Source of the DNA: Diphasiastrum complanatum
Lineage: Eukaryota > Streptophyta > Lycopodiopsida > Lycopodiales > Lycopodiaceae
DNA: 64,000 bases
Reading direction: 5' to 3'
Assembly: GCA_029204225.1 (NCBI GenBank)
Contig: CM055102.1
Span: 28,756,969-28,820,968, forward strand
The position numbers and the translations under genes are program-made. Below are positions 1 to 10,568 of this stretch, piece by piece. The stretch's first letter is position 1; each line of letters opens with the position of its first letter. Below the pieces are notes generated by a model. The model ran no database searches and was not told the origin of the DNA. It worked only from the letters and a program-made list of their open reading frames with translations.

Positions 1-213
1 AATGAAATTGGATGTTCCTCACACATGTCTGAGCACCTGATTCCGTACAGTACCAGGTCAGACCCAATCAATGTCCTTTTGATCTCTTTTGATCCAAAAT
101 TGAACAAGATAGCTAGGAAAATGGGCCTTGACAATTTCTAGCTCAAGATTGATGAATAGTTTTCACTCAAATGGATCAAAATGCATGGTAACCTTAGGTA
201 GGCTCTGATACCA
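1..213 (-). mobile_element. Copia-like LTR retrotransposon, 5' leader (cut by window edge)
   Basis: This is the start of the internal region of a minus-strand LTR retrotransposon whose body lies left of the window. A 12-bp primer-binding site and an LTR lie immediately to its right. No gag reading frame is visible in the part that is present. Confidence 0.6.
202..213 (-). other. Primer-binding site, initiator tRNA-Met type
   Basis: On the minus strand this reads TGGTATCAGAGC, complementary to the 3' end of plant initiator tRNA-Met. It directly abuts the LTR starting at 214, as expected for a copia 5' LTR and leader junction. Confidence 0.85.
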
Positions 214-985
214 TGTTGAATTTCACACGTGTGGATTGTCCACTACATGTACTTGTGATCTCCTAAGGTGTGTAGATGCACCAAGATCAAGACTAGATTG
301 AGATTCAAGATCTATCTTTGATTCTATGGCAAAAACACACTACTACATGCATTCAATCACTTTCAACTCTCACTCACACGTGTGGGAAGTGTTCCAAAAA
401 TATTCTAAGTAAAAACAAGCTGCTCTCCTCGGGTAGAGAGAGAAAAACCATCAAGAGCTCTTGGGTAGAGAGAGAAAGCTAGAAATTCAATGACACTCAA
501 AATCCACTCAATCTCAAAATCAATTAGATCCAAAAGGAGGAGTACAATGATACTAATAGATTCATGAGCTACCACTATGCTTAACTATGATTGGATCACA
601 CTTTTTCCACCTCTTAATCCTATTGGACCATTGATCCATGCACCTCTAAATTCTATTGGACTATATTCAAGCACACCTCAATTTTCTATTGGACCTCACA
701 AGGTTCCACCTCTAAATCCTATTGGACCTCTTAAGCTTCATCAAACAAAAGCATGACACTTGTCTACACTCTAATTGGCACAAGTTTGGCTCTATTTTGG
801 CTCAATATTGGCATTACAAGTGGAAATGGATAATTTGCCATCTATGCCAAATTTGACCCTATCAACATCCTACACCTAAATGCTTGACTATGAAATTCTA
901 TGAGACCCCTATATCAAACATTTTGATTTACTTTACAATTCTCCACACGTGGGAACATCCTCCACACATGTGAGATTCACTTACA
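214..985 (-). repeat. 5' LTR of minus-strand copia-like element
   Basis: The LTR starts at the primer-binding site with TG and a near palindrome around CACGTG. Its far end carries an inverted version of the same terminal sequence, so the right boundary lies between about 979 and 985. No partner LTR is in the window, so length and target duplication are unchecked. Confidence 0.55.
612..729 (-). promoter_or_regulatory. Four tandem CCAAT-box repeats inside the LTR
   Basis: A block of about 33 bp with core CCTATTGGACC (CCAAT on the minus strand) occurs four times near 620, 652, 686 and 718, with further ATTGG cores near 590, 773 and 808. A tandem CCAAT cluster in the U3 part of an LTR is typical of an enhancer; that role is inferred. 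Confidence 0.45.
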
Positions 986-1430
986 AACTTCTATCATAAA
1001 AAATACCAAGCTAAATTTTTGCCAATTTCTCACAATATGGACACCATTATCGTGTTGAGAGAGTTGACAACAAGCGACATACATATGATAATGGCCAACT
1101 TTCAACAAGAGAGTCGTTCTAGTGCGAGGGACCCTAATGTCATTTCGGACGACATAGACTATATCGGCACATTGCAACATATAAGTCGATTACAAGACTA
1201 ACGACAAATACTTTATTTTTGACATAAAATGGTTTAAGGTCATCTATCGTGGAAGCAACACCACGATTAGAAATGATAACTCAAAAGTTTTCTCAAATCG
1301 ACTCAATAAAATGTATATCGATGGACTCTCATGACACTTTAGTATTGCCACGACATTGCGAACATGTGAGACTCTAAAATTCCAATGTCACCCACGTCAG
1401 AATCCATGCGATATGTTATTGTGGTTGATG
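986..1430. other. Unassigned repeat-like sequence
   Basis: No supportable gene. The last 35 bp (1389-1423) match 32399-32434 with few differences, in the same orientation. That suggests the end of a dispersed repeat that abuts the copia gag fragment starting near 1431. Confidence 0.35.
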
Positions 1431-1987
1431 AAGTGTCTTGACTTCTTCGATTATCTTCTTGCAGCAACATAGTGATAACTCTAGTAAGAGTTAAATCTGA
1501 GTGTCGTGATGATCATCACCCAGTTCTCATATGGCAATATCATAATTGCATCTTGATTGTCTATGACTGATTCGACAACGACCATCTGTTGCAAGAGATT
1601 CTTAAACTGGTTAATATGATTCTGAAGAGAATCATTATTAGACATCTTGAGTGTGAAATATTTCCTTCAAAGATGTAACTTGGTAGTTACGTCTCTCACA
1701 TCATATAGTGAGCTCATGATGTCCCAAACTTCTTTCGAAGTTTTGGCTTCAGCTACGTGGCCAATCTGAGTATCTGATATATTGAAAATAATAAGCGTGA
1801 AAACTTTACCATCATTTGACTTTCATTTCGAGTCGTCTATGTCGTCTTTAAGCTTCACTTCAATACCTGTAACAACATCCCACAAATCGTGGGCAATTAG
1901 CAAGGTCTTCATTTTAAATTTCCATAAATGATAATTGGATCCATTAAGCTTGTCTGCAATAAGACAGACTTTATTTTGAGAATCCAT
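1431..1987 (-). pseudogene. Copia gag fragment (UBN2-type), decayed
   Basis: On the minus strand this matches the gag of the copia element at the right end of the window (62440-63019) almost end to end. The start codon is at 1987, in the conserved context at the head of the gag. Several stops and indels prevent a continuous reading frame. The family is known to encode the particle-forming protein of copia elements. Left of 1431 the rest of the element is missing. Confidence 0.7.
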
Positions 1988-2130
1988 CTGGAATTTTAGT
2001 CTGTGGCGACGTTAAGAGAGATATCGTGCTGTGAAAATCAATTCTTTGATATTGAAACAAATTGATTTGGAAAGAAGTGTGTGAAAACTTAGGTCAAATA
2101 GAATCGAATAAAAAGAATTCGAATGACAAG
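1988..2130 (-). mobile_element. Copia leader between gag and LTR, decayed
   Basis: A short leader corresponding to 63020-63225 of the right-hand element. The primer-binding site is no longer recognisable here, although the flanking LTR sequence is. Confidence 0.5.
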
Positions 2131-3411
2131 AATCAGAACTTATCGTGCACAACGGAATAAACTATCTTCTTCTTTCTCTATGCATGACTGACTACGCCTA
2201 TCAATTTCGAACAAAACAATTGGTGATAAAAATCACATTTGATCTTATAGTAACTAACTTTGAAATCATTAGTACTACAATGACTACATAGCCAAATGTT
2301 AAAGCATTGAATTATCAGACAAATAAAAGTGAGCTAGAATGCTCAAGAGTGTCCAAGATCATAGGCTTGAGAGAGAGAACGCTAACTATTCAATACTTGA
2401 TAATTGATTTTCATGCTTGAGATCTAGGAATATGAACAGCTATTTATACTAAGCAATTAGGTCGTCAAATGCGTCATCTAGTTGGCTGTGATGTGCTGGC
2501 ATCCATCCAGTTAGGACTTCTCAAAAATTATTTGCTGATAAATCAATGCAAGTCGATGGCTTTGGTCGTAAACAACTAAAACCATGGTTTGGTGGTACAA
2601 AAAAAAAACTCATTTTTCATTGTACCTTTTGGTAGTACATTTCACTTTTTGGGGATTTTATTACTCATCATTGTTTTGGGTCCACATTAAAAATGACATA
2701 ACTTTTTAGTGGTAAATTTCAGCGGAGTTTAGTGCGTTAGAAAGCGCTTTGACGAGCGCTTTCAATGATATGTTACATGACATACTTCCGAGCTACGGTT
2801 AAAAAGTTATGGCAACTCAAGAGTATGGGAATTTTATTAATCATAATTTTTTTGAGTCCACATTAAAAATGACATAACGTTTTAGTGGTAAGTCCAATTT
2901 CAGCGGAGTTTGGTATGTTAGAAAGCGCCGAGCGCTTTCCAATGATATGTTACATGGCATACTTCCGAGGTACGTTTAAAAAGCTATTGCAAGTCAAAAG
3001 TAGTAGTTGAAAATAGTGTATAATAATACAAAAGTGCATTTCTACCCAAAAAAGGTAGTGACCTTGAAAGTCCATGTTGTACCACCAAACCATGCTTTTA
3101 GCCAAACAGTCTGTCTGCAGATTTGAACGTAAACTGTCAAGCTACAGAAATGAACGAAAACTGTCATGAGAAACATGCGAAGGTCTTCGCCAAAGGTATT
3201 TCCTTAACATTTGAGGCATCTGGCATTTTGCGAAAAAGCCGAAGTGAGAGAAATTGCCGAAAGACAAAAATGCCGAAAATGCCGACACTGTGAGCCGTTT
3301 CTGAGTAGTTATGCAGACTGTGTAAAAACACAAAGAAATCTGCAGGTCTGGATAAAAGTTGGATGAAGATTAAAATGTCGATTAGTCGATTAGTAGGAGA
3401 ATAATCCAACA
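2131..3411 (-). repeat. 5' LTR of copia fragment, split by a MITE
   Basis: Segments 2160-2570 and 3102-3411 align with the LTR at 63226-64000, sharing blocks around the tGACTACGCCTATCA, TTAGGTCGTCAAATG and CAGTCTGTCTGCA motifs. The right end at 3411 reads TGTTGGAT on the minus strand, the same LTR start seen at 59703. The 526-bp element at 2576-3101 is an insertion. Confidence 0.65.
2576..3101. mobile_element. MITE-like element with 25-bp terminal inverted repeats
   Basis: The ends are near-perfect 25-bp inverted repeats (2576-2600 and 3077-3101; core TGGTTTGGTGGTACAA). The inside holds two direct copies of about 170 bp, each with a GCGGAGTTT block and an AATGATATGTTACATG block. No coding sequence. 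It interrupts the copia LTR, so it is younger than that LTR. A TA target duplication is possible but not certain. Confidence 0.7.
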
Positions 3412-3770
3412 ATTACCACAAGCAAGTAGCTCTAGCTAGATTTTGAAACCTATACTTACTTTTCGTGGACATTGTGATGCGAGTGAGTCATAATTACACA
3501 CAATTGCAAGTTGGTCATGGAAATAATGAGATTGGGCTATTGCTTTACTTTAAACGCATCCAATGCAAAAAATAAATCATTTCATGCGTATTACTTAGTA
3601 ATCAGAATACATGCATATTTAAAATAGGCAACAAATCTAAGCAAAGTTCCAAACTTATAAACAAGGAGTTGTGTTAAATTCACATGCCCTTGACTTAATT
3701 CTATGTCTTATTTATTTATGTTTGATTTAGATGGACAATGTGTCACATTGCAAAGAACTTTTACACCCAT
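3412..3770. repeat. Dispersed repeat, also present at 46985-47293
   Basis: Matches 46985-47293 in the same orientation, sharing blocks such as CAAGTAGCTCT, GCAAGTTGGTCATGG and CACATGCCCTTG. No reading frame is evident. In both places a retrotransposon LTR abuts the repeat: the copia LTR ending at 3411, and the non-coding element starting at 47294. Confidence 0.6.
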
Positions 3771-4329
3771 TTTATTAGGTGGAAAGGTCACTTAAAGTAC
3801 TTTCTTAGATATAAATGATTGAAAAGCATTTCACTTCAAGGCTAAACATTTTTTTATGGTCCACACTTTTGGACTTTAGAGTCACAACTTTGATAACAGA
3901 ATCTGCAACCCCACAGATCTACTGATCAAGAGAATCGCTAATAGGGAAAAGCAGGAGCAACTCTCCACACAAGCATCACCAAAAATAGTATTATGCTAAA
4001 AGTCATCAATATAAGTTATTACGGGCTCTGAGTAGTTACTAGCCCATCATTCTAGTGGTTTAGAGAGAGAACCCATAAAAGATACAATCAACCATTACAT
4101 TTTTAACTCTCTCCATTGATAATTAATGTTTGTTAACTAGTTACATCATTCATGAAACATACCTCCATACTAGCTTATGAACTTCAAACTATATCAAAAT
4201 ACAATATTGTGGTCAAATAAAACATCAAGGTTTTCTCTCACAAATTACCTCTTAAGTTTCAAATTATAGCTCTTATGCCAAGTTTAGCTCTAAGAACTCA
4301 AACTTATCTTTGCTCAAGTATTTGGTAAA
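3771..4329. other. No gene recognised
   Basis: AT-rich sequence with no supportable reading frame or RNA gene. Confidence 0.4.
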
Positions 4330-4800
4330 TATACCAATTAGCTATGTCACAGTGTTACAATTAGTCACATCCACATCTTGTGAGTGCACTTTTTCACATA
4401 TGGAATGATACTTTGCTTCAATATGTTTTGTTTTGGTATGAAATACAGGATCTTTTGCTAGTTGTATACCACTTTGGCTATGATTTAAAATGGTTTTCCT
4501 TTGTGTTTGTCTCAAACCAATCATGTTGAGTAGCTATGCTAGCCATACTACTTGGGTTGTTGATCTCAATTTTTTGTTCTAAGCTTCTGGTGTTGAAAGA
4601 GATAAAAACCTTGCCTTTTACTCGACCAATGGAAACAACCATTACCAATGCTAAAGGTGTAACTTTTTATTCATGCCTATCATTAATACTACTTGCCCAA
4701 TCAATGTCAACATAACCCTATAGCTTAGGCAAACTATGTTGTCTTGAATAAACCAGACCAAATTTCTTCTAGTTCTCTAAATAAACTTGAAGAATAAGAA
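4330..4800 (-). pseudogene. Copia RNase H remnant
   Basis: The minus strand encodes a recognisable copia RNase H C-terminus around 4342-4490: a DPVFHTKTKHIEAKYH segment, the usual context after the DNQSAI motif. Stops interrupt the rest. Only the 3' part of a pol gene is left and no LTR is visible next to it. Confidence 0.6.
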
Positions 4801-5455
4801 ATAAAATAAAAAAGAAAAAATCATCATTTTCATGTGTTTTTTATAATGTTATTTTTCTTCCTCATTGAGTATGCATGCTAATTATAATCTTTAATATTTA
4901 TGCAAATATTGGTGGCATGTAGCAAGTCTAGGAAAAAGATGAATATGAGTATCACCACAATATGGGAGCTCTCATCTATTTGCATGAAGAGTAGCTCAAT
5001 TGGGTGGCTGTTACAAAGCTATGTAATATTTAAGTTTCTAGCCCTCATTCATTTTTTAGTACAAGCATTCATCATATTTCACATCTAAGTGTAATGACTT
5101 TTCATTGCATGCAAGGTTCATATTCTCCAAATTGAGAGGCTAGACCCAATAGTGAATAAAGTGGCTCTAATGACTCCAATTAGTGCTACAAACTATTTAA
5201 CTGTAATTATTTCATACAATGATAACTATCTTTGAGCATATGGATGTGTGAGCCTATCATTAAACTAATATTTTCCCACAAAACAGTGATAAAAACAGTC
5301 TCCAATCTGTTTCAAATCTACCATGAAAGTGCTTGTGGAAACTTACAACCAAGCTGCTAAACATGTTTTAAATTCCCAAAGGGGTGTTTTGAGGCCCACT
5401 TGACATCTAGATTCGCCTATATGACCATAGATCAGGCAGACATTAAACTATAATA
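4801..5455. other. No gene recognised
   Basis: AT-rich sequence without a supportable gene. Confidence 0.35.
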
Positions 5456-5462
5456 TATCAAA

Positions 5463-5747
5463 GGGGCGAACCTGATCCAAAAAATTTGAAGATTTTACTA
5501 AGGAAAAATCTCCAAAACCTGTTTACATTCCCTAGAGGTGCAAATATTGCCATCTAAGTTTGCCTAGCTCATATTTAGGACATCATTACCTACTGAAAAT
5601 ATTGTCTAGAGGGCGAACCTAGACCATGAACCTGGAAAAATGACCCCAAAGTTCTGAATGTTTTTGCCTCTACAATCGTAGTAGTGGCCGCCTCCTTCGT
5701 CATTGACAGATCCAACTAAAACCAGTACACTGCCTAGAGGGCGAACC
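5463..5747 (+). repeat. Three spaced copies of a GGGCGAACC motif
   Basis: GGGCGAACC occurs at 5464-5472, 5611-5619 and 5739-5747, the last two in the longer context CTAGAGGGCGAACC. Spacings are about 147 and 128 bp. It lies just upstream of the 213-aa ORF and of the C48-like pseudogene. It may be a decayed tandem repeat or a control region. Confidence 0.4.
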
Positions 5748-5773
5748 CAGACTGGAGACTTGAAGTCATTGAA

Positions 5774-6415
5774 GTGCATGTTCAACATCTCACATGGAGC
5801 AAATTCAAAACATCTATGCCTCTATTGCATGAAAACTACAGAAGACATGTCGAAGAGCATGAGAGTTTCAAGGGATATAGAAGACCCGAACTAGAAACTA
5901 GTACTATCGATTCTGCTTTAAAATGTCCACATTTGTACACTACATGGAGAGGTAAGAATTTTCATATTTGGTTTGCTTGGGATACTAAGCCAGAGTCATT
6001 AGCCAAAAATGCAATAGCTCGATCGGAGGAAGTTCTATCAAAAGCGGATTTTCATATAGGACACGTTAAAATACAAAAGGACGAGAAACACCCCATGCAA
6101 ACCAAGCATATGAGAATCCCATGCAAAGCCCGTCGTTTCTTATCAAATCATTCCGGAAAACCAACTAAAATCCAGTACTCAATTTGGATAGATGTACTCA
6201 ATGCCACAAAGGATTTTGAGAAAAAAGGAACAACAATGATTAAAAAAGTTGAAGTCTGGACAAAGCTTGACAACATGGTCAAATTTCTCAAAAAAAATAA
6301 AATGTCTGATACTGATGTGCTACTAATTGAGAAATCAGCAATTGAGTTTGTGGATGCAGTTAAAGGCGCTTGGGGTGAACATGCTTCTTGTCATGAGGCC
6401 TCGGAACACCTATGA
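5774..6415 (+). CDS. Hypothetical protein, 213 aa
   Basis: An uninterrupted ORF from ATG 5774 to stop 6415. The product is lysine-rich, with a basic stretch near residues 105-135 and no signal peptide or membrane segment that I can see. I recognise no family. It lies about 70 bp upstream of the basic segment that opens C48-like copy 1, on the same strand, and could be an upstream exon of that gene or a separate ORF. Its length without a stop, in a region otherwise full of stops, argues for recent coding use. The equivalent position at the second C48-like copy is occupied by a histone-H3-like ORF instead. Confidence 0.4.
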   Translation: MHVQHLTWSKFKTSMPLLHENYRRHVEEHESFKGYRRPELETSTIDSALKCPHLYTTWRGKNFHIWFAWDTKPESLAKNAIARSEEVLSKADFHIGHVKIQKDEKHPMQTKHMRIPCKARRFLSNHSGKPTKIQYSIWIDVLNATKDFEKKGTTMIKKVEVWTKLDNMVKFLKKNKMSDTDVLLIEKSAIEFVDAVKGAWGEHASCHEASEHL

Positions 6416-6483
6416 TAGCATTTTTAAGTCAAGCTTCACACAGAGGCAAGTTTCTCTTGAAAGGGGGCCAGTCCCACCTTGAA

Positions 6484-7857
6484 AAAAGAGAAAGCAAGCA
6501 CAACCCAAGCGGGCAAAGCCCAAGCCTAGTTCTCCCAGCTCTCCACCCTCGCCTCCTCCCTTTAAAAGAGATGTGGCAACTACCTCGGCAATTCCATGGG
6601 TTAAGCGCCCTCCCGTAGCCCCTGATATTGAAAGTGCAAGTTATCCTTCTCAACAGGCGGAGGATCTAAATATAGTGGTGGACAAGATTGTATCTGATGT
6701 TGATGCAACTGATAAAGAGTTGCATATCACACTCCCCAATGATTCAAAGGACACATTCCTTGATTCTGAAAGATACATTGATTTTGATATGTATATAGCC
6801 AAAACAATAGACGATCTCGGAGGAGAGTTTTTGTTTTGTATAGATGATATTAATTTTAAAATGCATATCAAAGACCAGCATTGTAAGGAGTTAAAGGAGA
6901 AGACCTCCCATATTTCAGATCGTTGAAGCCGGGTGTGTATATTATGTACATAAATACACATATAAAATCACCAAGGAGATTTGTGTTCTATCTCTATTTT
7001 TTGGGCATCTGTTGCATAAAGACAGGAAAGCCAAAAGGCTCTTTAGGCACACAAGCAAGGAGGCATCAATATTCATCATTCCATACTGTGCAAAGTAAGA
7101 TAAATTTTTTTTGTAAGATTTGTTTTTTGGAAACTCTTATAGATTCTAGTCATTCATTGCTTGGCAGCAAACATTGGAGCATGCACGTAATATCTTTAAA
7201 AGTGGATTCTACTGGAAGCTTCACACTTGTGTGCATGAAAATGAATTCCTTGAATGCCACCCTTTTTATTTTTAATTTTATGTACAAGAGGATGGTGGAG
7301 CTATTGCCCAAGCCAGATGGGCTGATTGTAAATACCAACATGAAGATTGTTGATGCAAAGATAAAATGATCTTTTCACGTTTTTTTATTTACATGATGGC
7401 ATAAAGTTTTAAATTATATTGAATTATAATTTAACAATTTTTCGTTGTAATCTTTCAGTCTTTGCAACAAGACGATGCTTTCAGCTGCAGATGGTTTTCC
7501 ATCTGGAATGTTAAATCATTCTTGGATTGGTATATGATGCAAACTCCAAATGCTAATATACGTGAGGTAAATTTCCCAACTTCCAGTATCCTGATGATGA
7601 TATTATGTTAACTTTGTGTAATTATATTTTTTTAGACATTGGCTAATACATACACTCAATGTTTTAAATTGCAGTTCCAATGTCATGAAATATCAACAAA
7701 TGCTATTCATCATTTCCGACATAAAATGTTGCAAATCCTACTATTGTCTGCAAGGCCCTACAAGCATGAAAGTGTCGCGGAGGAAGCTGCCCCAGAGGTG
7801 GATAGTGAAGTTGCAGTGCTTGAGGATCTGCCTCAGGCACTTATGATTGGAATGTAA
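6484..7857 (+). pseudogene. Ulp1/C48-like cysteine protease gene, copy 1 (decayed)
   Basis: Four exons can be aligned with copy 2 at 39.3-40.9 kb: 6484-7094, 7168-7360, 7459-7566 and 7675-7857. Exon 1 opens with a basic KKRKQAQPKRAKPK stretch (possible nuclear signal), followed by a proline-rich linker. The protease core reads IFIIPY, then an Asn codon split by a phase-2 intron, then KHWSM (His codon 7172-7174), and in exon 3 QQDDAFSC with Gln 7468-7470 and Cys 7486-7488. The Gln-to-Cys spacing matches Ulp1. The usual Asp of the triad appears as Asn (MNSL). Lesions: a roughly 5-nt deletion shifts the frame near 6920 before IVEAG, and the donor after exon 2 reads AT instead of GT at 7361. The family cleaves ubiquitin-like modifiers; activity here is not implied. 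Confidence 0.65.
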
Positions 7858-8635
7858 ATATTGAAATATAAGTTCTGACACTTGCTGATATAAAATACAA
7901 ATATATAGAAAGATATCATGACATGACGATGCATAGAACAGATAGGCAAACAAAAAGTGGGCTATTATTGAAAGCCACAAATATTTTATTTCGATTTTAA
8001 GAACAATGTACATTTTCTAAAATATTGAATACTATATGTTCGATAAAATCTTGAAGTCACTTAAGACAGTTTTGTATTGCTTTTTTTGAAAGGTACATTC
8101 TTGCACGTCTACCATCCCAATGTTTATGCGGTTTCTACAATGTCTACGCGTCTATTTAAATCCTTGCACTGTATGCAATTTTCTTATCCTGGTCTTACAT
8201 GTACATCAAATAAACTTGTTAAACAATATCAAGATTGAGATTATTTTAAATGCAATTACAAAATACGGAAAACACTAAAATAAGTCTAAATAAAATCATT
8301 GAAAGTCATTTCAAAATGTATTAAAGAAAACACACATACACCTACCAATCTCTCATTGACTCGAAAAAAAAAAGTGTTCAGGAATATCATATTACAAGAA
8401 GGCAAGCTCCGATCGAATGTGATCGAGTGTCCAATGTTCCTCCACCTCAATTGTTGTAATAGTAGAATCATTTTGCTTCACTTGGATTTCTATTTGATCT
8501 TGATGATTCACTGTAAAATCCTGATCCAATGTTTTCCACTCATTGCCAACTTTGGATCATCTTCTATAATAAAATGTTAAAGAAAGCATTTGTTTTTCTA
8601 TAAGAAATCTAAATTTCATTGACGATCTATTAACA
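7858..8635. other. No gene recognised
   Basis: AT-rich. It holds short ORFs with no recognisable content, and the 3' flank of C48-like copy 1. Confidence 0.35.
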
Positions 8636-8699
8636 ATGCACTCGATATTGCCATTACTCTTTTTATCCCATTGCTCATCTAGGAGGCTTGATAACATAT

Positions 8700-10554
8700 C
8701 ATCTGTTAAATCACTACAAATAAACATTGTCACTGTTCTGTCAATCTGGAAAAGGTTTCAAGGAAGCTGGGAAGCAAGTATGATACTATACGAGTTGACC
8801 TTATTCAGAAGGATGAAAAGTTGGAAGCAACCAAGTCAGAGCTGCTATAGAAGAACAAGAAGTTCAAATTGAGCTGACAAAGAAAGAAACAATCCTAGAG
8901 GAAGCCCAAGGTAGACTTGATGCCAAGAAGAAAGACATGCTCGCGCGGCCCTCCAAAGCACCAATAAGGAGCTGAAAAATCAACTGAAGGACGCCGAAGC
9001 TAGCCAGAAGCAGCTGCAGAATTCTATTCTTCAAATGCAGAGTTTCACAGAGATGCTGAAGCATGGGAATCTGATATGCAAGAAGTAGATTGAGAAAGCC
9101 ATCTTATGGCAAATCAGTTTTGAAGTCACGCTTGGAGCCTGTGTTTCCCATGGGAGATACAAGATTGATCCAGTGGCATGGAAGGGGATTCAAGAGAAGA
9201 TTATCCAGACCTTCCAGCTACAGTATTTACAACCGCAGATGGTAGAGTATGAGAAGTTGAAAGACATGCTGGAAGAGGTGAAATTCAATTCAAGTCAGAT
9301 CCAAACTTTTGAAGAAGAACCAGCCTAGCACTAGGATCAATTGATGCAGACGGATGCACCAGCTGTAGATACAATAAAAAAGGCCATCCAAATCGATGCA
9401 TTGTTTAGGCAAATATAGAAAAATCAATTAGTGCAAACCGATGCAGATATTGTTGACAAGCCAACTGCCGAAGAAGTACTATCCATTGTTGCAGCATTGC
9501 CAGTAGTAGTGATTCCACAACAGAGTGAAGTTACACTAGGCGGTAGTGTCAAGAGGAAAAACAAGGTAGTTTACTCACTAGTAAAGTCAAAATTTTAGAC
9601 ATTCCAGCAAGAACCAGCCAGTTTTTTTTACCTCCATTAGATAGTCCAGAACTCCAATGGAGAATGGATTATCTCTTTTTACCTAAACTTTTTGGTTACA
9701 CGAAAGAGCAATGGGAAAGTCCTTGGACTTTTGCCAACCTAGACAGTTCTTGGGCCAAACTAACAATGCACTAAAAAGGTGTTTTGGCCTTAGCCATTGT
9801 TCAAAATAAGTTCAATGTGCAGACTAACTACATTCATGTCATTATAGGATGTTTGTATATATATGTCCTATAATATCTAAAGACATTCAAAAATAATATT
9901 TTTCCTGCTTTGGACGAGTATGTGAATAAGCTAGAAACAATAAATATTTTTGATGTTAAAAAAGTTGTTCCTAGTCCTACACCCATCTCTCCCAGATTTT
10001 CAAGTCAACTTCTTTTCCTTGATCTGTGGGCAATCTACACAGATTGGGAAACTAACTATTCTCGATACTTGGAATAAGTAAAAGCAAACAACTTACTTCA
10101 ACCCACTAATCCAATAACCAGACCATATTACACATACATCCATGTAAATGTCACTTCTCTCATTTCCTATGCACTCTTATCCATCCTACAGCTGTACATA
10201 AAATAAAAAAATTCAGAATATTCATATGCAGCCCTATCACTAACTATTCCTTCTTCTGAGATGTCTGAAATCCTGATTGAGAACAGTTGGTACGCTCACC
10301 TTGTAAATAATACATTGATTGATAACCCCCTTGGACCATTGGGCAATCGAGGAATGGGTGGTTATCCCAACTTATCATTTTCAAAGAAGATTATATGCAG
10401 AGGAACAATTACTTCCTCACTACCAAAGGAATGACAATTGAACAAGTCAATGCAGAGAATGAAGCCCAAGCAAAGGCAATCTTTCACAGAAAGCCAGCCA
10501 CTAGAAAGAAACAACGCAAAATGTGAGCAAACTGTTTGTGAGCCGCTGCACAGC
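8700..10554 (+). pseudogene. Gag-like coiled-coil protein of an LTR element (decayed)
   Basis: Read across frames, the plus strand encodes a long Glu/Lys/Gln-rich protein. The first half (about 8760-9340) is strongly heptad-like coiled coil, with NKELKNQLKDAEASQKQLQ as an example. The second half is proline- and aromatic-rich. At least ten in-frame stops and several frameshifts disrupt it. There is no protease, reverse transcriptase or integrase. It ends at a purine tract followed by an LTR-like TG start, so it is probably the single gene of a non-autonomous LTR retrotransposon. Confidence 0.45.
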
Positions 10555-10568
10555 TGAGGAAGGGGATA
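10555..10568 (+). other. Polypurine tract
   Basis: Reads TGAGGAAGGGGATA and is followed at once by TGTGGAGG. This is the usual arrangement upstream of a 3' LTR. Confidence 0.5.

Noticed and set aside
202-213. TGGTATCAGAGC sites as parts of tRNA genes
   Set aside because: All five such sites in the window lie within three bases of an LTR, and no tRNA cloverleaf surrounds them. They are primer-binding sites.
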